A stretch of DNA of 7,777 nucleotides. Source: UMGS1387 sp045646465 (GTDB taxonomy: Bacteria > Bacillota > Clostridia > Oscillospirales > CAG-382). The DNA is taken from contig JAZRKT010000071.1 of the NCBI GenBank assembly GCA_045646465.1, forward strand, positions 1-7,777. Direction: 5' to 3'. Shown here piece after piece: positions 1-5,498 of this stretch; within the stretch, counting starts at the first letter, position 1, and every line of letters begins with the position of its first letter. A program made the translations under genes and the position numbers. Under the pieces are notes generated by a model. The model saw only the letters and a list, made by a program, of their open reading frames with translations, searched no databases and was not told where the DNA came from.

Positions 1-2077
1 ATGAACAGTTATTTTTGGATAAGTTTGCATTTTTAATTACATAGGTTCCGTCTTTGGGCATATAGATAGGTTTAAGCTTTGTATAATAGCTGTTGCCATT
101 ACTGTTAACACTAATGCTTTCCCATTCGCTTTTCAGTCCGCAATAGTACAATTCGGCAAGGCCAGAACAGCCATAAAAAGCGGACTCGCCAATATTTTTT
201 ATGCTATTGCCAATGCTTATACTTTTTAGATTGATATAATTGTAAAAAGCATATCTTGGAATACTAACTACATCATCAGGAAAAATCAGTTCCGTGACAA
301 GTTCTCCATCTAAATACAAATTATTAGCACAGCTCAAAGGGTTAGCAGAAATATTTTTAAAATTAATATTACACCAGGACTTAAGGCTTGTTATATATAC
401 ATTCAGTGCCTCATAAGTCCCGACAAAAGCATAACTACCAATAGTGGTTACATTATCGCCCATAGTTACGCTTATAATTTTAGGAGTATCTGCAAGTTTC
501 TCTGGCATAAATAAATATGCCGGGATATTTCTAACAGTATTACCAAATACAACACTTATTCCTTTGCCATTCTGACCTGCACGGGAAAAAGCATAACCAT
601 AGTTTGATAAGTCACTACAGTTTACGGCATTCCATATTATATCGGTTATGTTTATGCATCGATAAAATGCATAATTTCCAACAGATAATACACCTTCTCC
701 TACTGTTAGCTTTTTAATGTTAGGTGGGTAATTACCACTTTGTGGAGAAAACAAGCAAGCAGGTATATGTTCAACCTTATCGCCAAAAACAACTGTGATT
801 CCACTTTTTGCCCCTCCTGCATCATAGAACACCCCATTGTCCCCAGGTAAATCACTAACATTTTTGGCGTTCCATTTTAGCTCAGTCAACATATTGCAAT
901 TATAAAAAGCATAATTGCCAACACTTGTTACATTTTCGCCAACTGTTATGCTGAAAACCTTATGAGGGTATGTAGCACGACCAGGATAAAAAGCGTATGC
1001 AGGAATCCTTGAAACAGAGTCTCCAAACACTACTTTTGTGCCGTCCTTTTTATTAAATCCCACATCAAAAAACACACCGTTGTTATATGCAAAATCTTCT
1101 ACACTTTTTGCATCCCAATTAAGCTGCATCAAGGCTGTGCAACCTGAAAAGGCACTATCTCCTATTTTTGTTGTGCTTATAGGAATGTTTATCGTTTCTA
1201 AATTTTCGCAATTTAAAAATGCATATGGTCCTATATATGTGACGCTGTCTGGCAGATTTAAGTTTGTTATTGTTTTACATCCGGCAAATGCGTAATCCTT
1301 GATGGTGGTAATTTTTTCACCAAATGTTACGCTTTTAATGTTTGGCATATATGAACTGTCGCCCACAGGGTAAAAAGCATAAGAGGGTATAATCTTGACA
1401 CGATTTCCAAAAACGATGTCTATGCCGTTCCCGTCTTGACCCGCACTATGAAATACCCAGTTGTTATTTCCAAAATTTGCAACATGTTCTGCATTCCATA
1501 TTATATTTGTAAGGGCAGTACATTTATAAAAAGCATTAGCACCCATGTCCCATAAATCTTCACCAAGGGTAATTTTTTTAAGTCCACTACAACCATAAAA
1601 AGCAGAAGATCCAATCGTGTCTACTTTGTCCGGTATGATTACTTCAGTTAATCCGGTACAACCATAAAAAGCGTGGTTTCCCACCTCTGTTAAGCTTTCG
1701 GGCAGCGTTACGCTTGTTAGACTTGTACAATTCATAAAACAATAAGGAGCGATAGTCGTTATACTTTCCGGAATCTCTACACTTTCTAAATTTATACAAT
1801 CATGAAAAGCGTACATACCGAGGCTTGTTACAGTGTCCTCTATAACAATTTTTCTTATTAAATTACGAACATAAAGCCAGGCAGCATTAGAATCGTACGA
1901 AAAAGAAAACATCTCTCCGCTACCGCTGATTGTAAGGACACCACTCTGCGCATCAAGCTCCCACGTCAAATCAGTTCCGCCAGTACCGCTATAGGTAACA
2001 GACGCATATGTAGCAGGAGAAGTAAATATTGAAACTGCGATTAAAACCAAGATGAAAATCAAAAATAGCTTTTTCAT
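1..2077 (-). CDS. Secreted BspA-like leucine-rich repeat protein, partial (C-terminus beyond the left edge)
   Basis: I translated this frame base by base: 692 codons are open from ATG at 2077 to the left edge, with no stop or frameshift. Residues 1-25 are a signal peptide (MKK, then a hydrophobic core, cleavage likely after TYA), so the product is exported. Residues 31-56 are the N-terminal cap usual in this family (LTWELD, then LTISGSGEM). Five 23-residue LRR_5 repeats follow at about 81-190, with the pattern AFxxCxxLxxxxIPxxxxxIG. Residues 189-557 hold four larger modules of about 80 residues (see the repeat entry), with two plain LRRs at 270-315. From about 559 comes a variant repeat with WCNINF and LYLDGELVTEL, then two LRRs and an SEWESI segment. 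BspA-type LRR proteins usually act outside the cell in adhesion or binding; the ligand here is unknown. Any cell-wall anchor would lie outside the window. A GGGGTG ribosome binding site (2083-2088) sits 5 nt before the start. By eye the gene is more AT-rich than glnA. Confidence 0.
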   Translation of the reverse strand, partial: MKKLFLIFILVLIAVSIFTSPATYASVTYSGTGGTDLTWELDAQSGVLTISGSGEMFSFSYDSNAAWLYVRNLIRKIVIEDTVTSLGMYAFHDCINLESVEIPESITTIAPYCFMNCTSLTSVTLPESLTEVGNHAFYGCTGLTEVIIPDKVDTIGSSAFYGCSGLKKITLGEDLWDMGANAFYKCTALTNIIWNAEHVANFGNNNWVFHSAGQDGNGIDIVFGNRVKIIPSYAFYPVGDSSYMPNIKSVTFGEKITTIKDYAFAGCKTITNLNLPDSVTYIGPYAFLNCENLETINIPISTTKIGDSAFSGCTALMQLNWDAKSVEDFAYNNGVFFDVGFNKKDGTKVVFGDSVSRIPAYAFYPGRATYPHKVFSITVGENVTSVGNYAFYNCNMLTELKWNAKNVSDLPGDNGVFYDAGGAKSGITVVFGDKVEHIPACLFSPQSGNYPPNIKKLTVGEGVLSVGNYAFYRCINITDIIWNAVNCSDLSNYGYAFSRAGQNGKGISVVFGNTVRNIPAYLFMPEKLADTPKIISVTMGDNVTTIGSYAFVGTYEALNVYITSLKSWCNINFKNISANPLSCANNLYLDGELVTELIFPDDVVSIPRYAFYNYINLKSISIGNSIKNIGESAFYGCSGLAELYYCGLKSEWESISVNSNGNSYYTKLKPIYMPKDGTYVIKNANLSKNNCS
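407..1513 (-). repeat. Four ~80-residue modules repeated within the LRR protein
   Basis: Within the LRR gene a unit of 80-81 codons occurs four times: about 1513-1270, 1132-890, 889-650 and 649-407 (minus strand; residues 189-269, 316-396, 397-476, 477-557). Each opens with a short LxxxxWNA-like strand, then a Val/Ser-rich turn, an NxxVF..AG or YAFSRAG core, a VVFGxxV strand, IPxYxF or IPACLF, a variable Pro/Tyr loop, and closes with a plain LRR ending IGxYAF or VGNYAF. The first and second are separated by two ordinary 23-residue LRRs (1269-1133); the last three are contiguous. The similarity is clear in protein but diverged in DNA, so this is an old internal duplication and not a recent tandem array. 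From memory, similar long inserts occur in LRR_5 proteins of Ruminococcaceae. Confidence 0.
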
Positions 2078-2109
2078 ATAAACACCCCGAACTAAACTAT
2101 ATATTAAAT

Positions 2110-2138
2110 ATTGTAGCATACATATTTGAAATTTGCAA
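2110..2138 (-). promoter_or_regulatory. Promoter of the LRR gene
   Basis: On the minus strand TTGCAA (2138-2133) and TACAAT (2115-2110) are separated by exactly 17 nt. The -10 is preceded by TGC, an extended -10 element. Transcription should begin near 2103, giving a leader of about 26 nt before ATG 2077. It diverges from the glnA promoter. Confidence 0.
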
Positions 2139-2141
2139 CTA

Positions 2142-2165
2142 TTACTTTTTTTCACAAAAAAGTAA
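2142..2165. promoter_or_regulatory. Perfect 10-bp inverted repeat beside the LRR promoter
   Basis: TTACTTTTTT (2142-2151) and AAAAAAGTAA (2156-2165) form a perfect inverted repeat with a 4-nt centre. It lies just upstream of the LRR -35 box, where an UP element or regulator site would sit. It is not a usable terminator for either neighbour because no gene ends here. The role is inferred from position only; an AT-rich tract could form such symmetry by chance. Confidence 0.
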
Positions 2166-2260
2166 ATTCTCAAAGTATATGCAACAGTGCAATTTGGGAG
2201 TGCATTTACGCTTAGAATCTATCTAAAACACCTTTTTCAGCAAATATCTTATAAAATTCC

Positions 2261-2276
2261 TTGACATTGCAGTCAA
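2261..2276. promoter_or_regulatory. Palindrome overlapping the glnA -35 box (candidate operator)
   Basis: TTGAC (2261-2265) and GTCAA (2272-2276) form a perfect inverted repeat around a 6-nt centre, and the left half is the -35 box itself. A protein bound here would block RNA polymerase. It does not match the GlnR/TnrA consensus (TGTNAN7TNACA), so the regulator, if any, is unknown. Confidence 0.
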
Positions 2277-2289
2277 AAAAATGTATAAT
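2261..2289 (+). promoter_or_regulatory. glnA promoter, consensus
   Basis: TTGACA (2261-2266) and TATAAT (2284-2289) are both perfect consensus hexamers with a 17-nt spacer, about the strongest housekeeping promoter possible. Transcription should begin near 2296, giving a leader of about 26 nt. That leader is too short for the ANTAR-controlled antiterminator hairpins known upstream of glnA in some clostridia. A consensus promoter on glnA suggests that control acts by repression. Confidence 0.
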
Positions 2290-2321
2290 ATAGTTGAAAT
2301 TTTTTTTCAAAGGAGTAACGT

Positions 2322-3743
2322 ATGAAAACAGTAAAAGACATTCTTAAACTCATTAAGGAAAATGACATCAAAATGGTTGACTTTAAAATGGTTGACATTA
2401 ACGGTCAGTTCCGCCACGTAACAATTCCTGCAAAGAACTTTTCAGAAAAAACTATGAAAAACGGTATCGGCTTTGATGCTTCAAACTACGGCTATGCAGT
2501 TGTTGAAAAGAGCGATATGGTTTTCATTCCCGATCCCGACACGGCAGTTATTGACCCCTTCTGCGAAATTCCCACTCTTTCAATGACGGGAAATGCTATG
2601 ATTATTGACAATCCCGAAAACAGACCTCTTGCACAATACCCCAGAAACATTGTTCTTGCGGCTGAAAAATACTTAAAGGACAGCGGTATTGCTGATACAA
2701 TGCTTATTCTCCCAGAATTTGAGTTTTATCTCTTTGACAACATTGGCTGGGAGGTTAAGCCTCAGTCTATCGGCGTTAGTCTTGATGCTGCTCAGGCACA
2801 TTGGAACAGCGCTGAGGAAGGTCTTGGCAACGTTGTTGCAAAGCAGAAAAACTATCACATTGCAAAGCCCTTTGACGTTTCCTACGAAGCACGCAGCGAA
2901 ATGTGTATGCTTATAGACGAAGCAGGCATTGCTCTCAACTACCACCACCCCGAGGTTGGTGCAGGCGGTCAGTTTGAAATTGAGCCTGAGCTGGGACAGA
3001 TGTCAAAAATGGCAGATGCAACAATGATGATAAAGTACATCATTCACAACACAGCAAGAAAATACGGTATGTCCGCAACCTTTATGCCCAAGCCCGTTAT
3101 GGGTGAAGCAGGCAACGGTATGCACGTACATATGCTTCTTTTAAAGGACGGTCAGCCTGTATTCTCCGACGACAACGGCTATTCCAATCTCAGCAAGGAA
3201 GCTCATTACTTTATGGGCGGTCTGCTTAAGCACATTGCTTCTCTCTGTGCTATCACAAACCCCAGCACAAACTCCTTCAAGCGACTTGTTCCCGGCTTTG
3301 AAGCTCCTGTAACCGTTGGTTATGCTACTTCAAACCGTAGTGCGGTTATCCGTATTCCTGCATATGCCAAATCCCCTGAACTCAGACGTTTTGAGCTTCG
3401 CAATCCCGGTGCTACATGTAACCCCTACTTCTGCTATGCAGCTATCCTTATGGCAGGTATCGACGGTATCAAAAATAAAATAGATCCCCACGAAAACGGC
3501 TGGGGTCCTTACGACTGCAATCTCTTCCACCTTCCCGAGGAGGAAAAGGCAAAGCTCAAGCATCTGCCCACATCTCTTGAACAGGCGCTGGATGCCCTTG
3601 AAGCTGACCACGATTACCTCACAGCAGGTGGCGTATTCCCCGCAGAGCTTATCAACAATTTTATCGCTACAAAGCGTGAAGAGGTACGTCAGCTTGCGTC
3701 CATTCCCCATCCTGCGGAATTTGACAAATATTACAATCTGTAA
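2322..3743 (+). CDS. glnA: Type I glutamine synthetase (glutamate-ammonia ligase)
   Basis: Cytoplasmic enzyme, a dodecamer in this family, making glutamine from glutamate, ammonia and ATP. At 473 residues it has the length of the GSI-beta group (E. coli 469) and carries the internal insertion of that group around 155-190 and the C-terminal HPAEFDKYY. The N-terminal beta-grasp domain (about 15-100) includes FDASN at 51-55. Expected metal and substrate residues are present: E132, E134, E211, E219, H268, R321, E327, R339, R344, E358 and R360, in EFE, HHPEV, GQFE, GMHVH, KRLVPGFEAP, NRSAVIRIP and RRFELR. Three positions are odd: FDGSS reads FDASN, the Ser after HxHM is Leu, and the adenylylation Tyr of NLYDLP is Phe402 in NLFHLP, so GlnE-type control is not possible at that site. 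ATG 2322 is preceded by AAGGAG (2310-2315) with 6-nt spacing. It is transcribed alone from its own promoter to the terminator at 3762-3792. Confidence 0.
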   Translation: MKTVKDILKLIKENDIKMVDFKMVDINGQFRHVTIPAKNFSEKTMKNGIGFDASNYGYAVVEKSDMVFIPDPDTAVIDPFCEIPTLSMTGNAMIIDNPENRPLAQYPRNIVLAAEKYLKDSGIADTMLILPEFEFYLFDNIGWEVKPQSIGVSLDAAQAHWNSAEEGLGNVVAKQKNYHIAKPFDVSYEARSEMCMLIDEAGIALNYHHPEVGAGGQFEIEPELGQMSKMADATMMIKYIIHNTARKYGMSATFMPKPVMGEAGNGMHVHMLLLKDGQPVFSDDNGYSNLSKEAHYFMGGLLKHIASLCAITNPSTNSFKRLVPGFEAPVTVGYATSNRSAVIRIPAYAKSPELRRFELRNPGATCNPYFCYAAILMAGIDGIKNKIDPHENGWGPYDCNLFHLPEEEKAKLKHLPTSLEQALDALEADHDYLTAGGVFPAELINNFIATKREEVRQLASIPHPAEFDKYYNL

Positions 3744-3761
3744 TAAACACAACATCAAAGT

Positions 3762-3792
3762 GCGGTTTCCCAAAACGGGAGACCGCTTTTTT
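3762..3792 (+). terminator. glnA intrinsic terminator
   Basis: GCGGTTTCCC (3762-3771) pairs with GGGAGACCGC (3777-3786) through ten base pairs including one G-U, with a 5-nt loop AAAAC, followed by six T (3787-3792). It begins 18 nt after the glnA stop codon. It is a textbook Rho-independent terminator. Confidence 0.
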
Positions 3793-3796
3793 ACGC

Positions 3797-3830
3797 AAAA
3801 AAGCCCCTCCCAAATAATTCCGGGAGAGCC
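3797..3830 (-). terminator. Terminator-like hairpin facing left, behind glnA
   Basis: Read on the minus strand, CTCTCCC (from 3828) can pair with GGGAGGG (to 3805) with one G-U pair, followed, after a short imperfect base of the stem, by six T (3802-3797). It would stop transcripts entering glnA from the right. No minus-strand gene in the window ends here, so it may guard glnA against antisense transcription or be a relic. The stem is less perfect than that at 3762-3792. Confidence 0.
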
Positions 3831-3933
3831 GTAAGAAAAGACTAACTATAAAAGGTCAATGCTCTTTTAGAAAAAAGACAAAAAATAATTTAGAAAAAAC
3901 AGCAATTTATTGTTTGAAATTGTGTAAAAGCAC

Positions 3934-3962
3934 TTGTTAATTATCACAAACTGTGCTATAAT
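3934..3962 (+). promoter_or_regulatory. nadE promoter
   Basis: TTGTTA (3934-3939) and TATAAT (3957-3962) are 17 nt apart, and TGC before the -10 makes it an extended -10 promoter. The start of transcription should be near 3969, leaving a leader of about 21 nt. AGCAC (3929-3933) and GTGCT (3953-3957) form a 5-bp inverted repeat bracketing the -35 and abutting the -10; it may be chance. Confidence 0.
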
Positions 3963-3989
3963 CGAAGAAAAAATACGGCGGTGATAAAA

Positions 3990-4721
3990 ATGTTTAATGC
4001 AGAAAAGATTAAATACGACTGTGTATGCTGGATACGTGATTTCTTTGAGCAAAACGGCAAGGACTGCAATGCAGTTGTGGGAATATCGGGAGGCAAGGAC
4101 AGCTCGGTTGCGGCAGCGCTGTGCGTCGAAGCTTTAGGACGTGACAGAGTCATCGGCGTGCTTATGCCTCAGGGACAACAGCACGACATTGATATGGCAT
4201 ACTTGCTTGTAAAGCATCTTGACATAAAGCATTATGAGGTCAATATCAAAAATACCGTTGATGCCATTCTTGAAGCAATGCCAAAGGACCTTCCTATTTC
4301 GACCCTTTCCAAAACAAATCTTCCTCCCAGAATACGTATGTCCACTCTTTATGCCGTAAGCCAGTCGGTTAACGGCAGAGTTGCAAACACCTGCAATCTT
4401 TCGGAGGACTGGGTAGGCTACTCAACACGCTACGGCGATTCGGTGGGCGATTTTTCGCCAATGTCTCACCTTACAGTAACAGAGGTAAAGGAAATAGGAC
4501 GTGTCCTCGGTCTTCCTGATGTGCTTGTTGACAAAGTACCCATTGATGGTCTTTGCGGAAAGAGTGACGAAGAAAACTTAGGCTTTACATATGCCGAGCT
4601 TGACGTTTACATAAGAACAGGCAAAATCGACAACCCCGAAACAAAGGAGCTTATCGACAAAAAGCACAAGGCAAATCTCTTTAAGCTGGAGCTTATGCCG
4701 TCCTTTGTTCCTGAGCTTTAA
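3990..4721 (+). CDS. nadE: NH3-dependent NAD+ synthetase
   Basis: Last step of NAD biosynthesis: ATP-dependent amidation of nicotinate adenine dinucleotide to NAD+, in the cytoplasm. The 243 residues cover only the synthetase domain; no N-terminal nitrilase-type glutaminase domain is present, so free ammonia is the nitrogen donor. The PP-loop is SGGKDSS at 33-39. RIRMSTLY at 114-121, TCNLSE at 134-139 (with the metal-binding Glu139), GYSTRYGD at 143-150 and the KSDEENLGFTY segment at 191-201 follow in the order usual for NadE. The Gly that normally precedes TxNxSE is Asn133, a departure from the common GTxN. I chose ATG 3990 because GGTGAT (3980-3985) is placed as its ribosome binding site; the in-frame GTG at 3981 lies inside that site and has none of its own. 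It has its own promoter and is convergent with the HAD gene. Its neighbour glnA also uses ammonia. Confidence 0.
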   Translation: MFNAEKIKYDCVCWIRDFFEQNGKDCNAVVGISGGKDSSVAAALCVEALGRDRVIGVLMPQGQQHDIDMAYLLVKHLDIKHYEVNIKNTVDAILEAMPKDLPISTLSKTNLPPRIRMSTLYAVSQSVNGRVANTCNLSEDWVGYSTRYGDSVGDFSPMSHLTVTEVKEIGRVLGLPDVLVDKVPIDGLCGKSDEENLGFTYAELDVYIRTGKIDNPETKELIDKKHKANLFKLELMPSFVPEL

Positions 4722-4843
4722 GGATAATCGAGTTGGGCAAAATCAATTGCCTCACGATATGAAGCTTACAAGTCGCTTTTTAGTTCGTCGGCAACTACGT
4801 CTCCGTGGACTTTCACCACAGAGCATTTATATGCTCGTCATAC
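4722..4843. other. Gene-free stretch rich in short inverted repeats
   Basis: No convincing coding sequence lies between nadE and the HAD terminator. Several short inverted repeats occur in about 100 bp: GGCAA/TTGCC (4736-4740, 4747-4751), TAGTT/AACTA (4781-4785, 4793-4797), CTCCGTGG/CCACAGAG (4801-4808, 4816-4823, one C/A mismatch) and GAGCAT/ATGCTC (4821-4826, 4831-4836). The last two share GAG and would compete. Such density suggests a folded 3' region or a copy of a dispersed palindromic element. I cannot name a family. Confidence 0.
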
Positions 4844-4871
4844 AAAAAAAACGCCTCGGTAAAACCGAGGC
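4844..4871 (-). terminator. Terminator of the MATE-HAD operon
   Basis: GCCTCGGT (4853-4860) and ACCGAGGC (4864-4871) form a perfect 8-bp stem with a 3-nt loop. On the minus strand one G follows, then eight T (4851-4844), so it is a strong terminator for leftward transcripts, 10 nt beyond the HAD stop codon. On the plus strand only a weak T-rich stretch follows, so it may also serve nadE, less efficiently. Confidence 0.
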
Positions 4872-4881
4872 TGTTGTGTTA

Positions 4882-5487
4882 TTACAATATTCCGATGTGT
4901 TTAAAATATGCTTCCAGCTTTTTGCTGTCTCCGTCAAAGAGATATGCTGTAAGTCCTGCTTTTTTTGCACCGTTTATATTCTTTTCGCTATCATCAACAA
5001 ACAACGTTTCCTCTGCCTTGATATTACAGGTATCAAGCAGATAGTTGAAGATATCAATTGAAGGCTTTTTGTATCCGCAAACGGCAGAGAAAATACATTT
5101 ATCGAAGTATGAAAGAATGGATATGTCACCACTTCTTTTTGCAAAGGTTTCGCTGATATTGGATAGAAGAAACAACGGTATTTCCTTACCTTTAAGCTTT
5201 TTTAAAAGCTCTCTCATCCCCTCAATTTCAGGAAGATTGTACATCCAGTTATCGTAAATCTCGCTTACTGCTTTATGAAGTCTTACGTCAAGTCTTTTAC
5301 AGCTTTCCCTTACAACCTCTTCGTCGCTTATTGTTCCCGCATCAAGTCTGTCCCAATAAAGGCGGTCAAAAAGCACTTCAGAAACAAGCTTTACATCGTC
5401 CTTATCCTCAACATATCTTGAAGTCATATATTCAGGCTCAAATTTTACCAGCACCATTCCGAAGTCAAATACTACGTTTTTTATCAT
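4882..5487 (-). CDS. HAD-superfamily phosphatase (subfamily IA, YihX-like)
   Basis: Probable cytoplasmic Mg2+-dependent phosphatase; the substrate cannot be told from sequence. With the start at 5487 it has 201 residues. Motif I is FDFGMVLV with nucleophile Asp8; the usual second Asp of DxD is Gly10, as in the E. coli YihX (glucose-1-phosphate phosphatase) branch, which has DLGNV. A helical cap follows, then motif II LLSN (Ser109), motif III KKP (Lys140/Lys141) and motif IV FVDDSEKNINGA (Asp165/Asp166). Two starts are possible. ATG 5499 overlaps the MATE stop as TAATG but has no ribosome binding site. ATG 5487 has GGAG (5497-5494) at 6 nt and gives MIKNVVFDFG, the usual N-terminus of the family; I prefer it. 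It is the second gene of an operon after the MATE exporter and ends just before a terminator. Its link to export is not evident. Confidence 0.
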   Translation of the reverse strand: MIKNVVFDFGMVLVKFEPEYMTSRYVEDKDDVKLVSEVLFDRLYWDRLDAGTISDEEVVRESCKRLDVRLHKAVSEIYDNWMYNLPEIEGMRELLKKLKGKEIPLFLLSNISETFAKRSGDISILSYFDKCIFSAVCGYKKPSIDIFNYLLDTCNIKAEETLFVDDSEKNINGAKKAGLTAYLFDGDSKKLEAYFKHIGIL

Positions 5488-5498
5488 ATGCTTCTCCA

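Noticed and set aside
1038..1295. Plus-strand open frame of 85 codons
   Set aside because: It is antisense to the LRR gene, whose frame is open throughout and has repeat structure, and it has no family likeness.
1..2077. Repeats in the LRR gene as a CRISPR array
   Set aside because: The periodicity is in the protein, not in identical DNA repeats with unique spacers.
2290..2321. ANTAR-type antiterminator leader for glnA
   Set aside because: Known in some clostridial glnA leaders, but the leader here is only about 26 nt and has no terminator.
2673..2948. Minus-strand open frame inside glnA
   Set aside because: Shadow of glnA, which is unmistakable; no ribosome binding site or recognisable product. 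The plus-frame 2689-2916 is the same case.
3330..3773. Minus-strand open frame of 147 codons over the glnA 3' end
   Set aside because: It runs antisense to conserved glnA codons and starts within the glnA terminator hairpin; Cys/Val-rich shadow composition.
4705..5061. Plus-strand open frame of 118 codons after nadE
   Set aside because: It crosses the structured spacer, the terminator and the antisense of the HAD gene; no promoter or ribosome binding site fits it.
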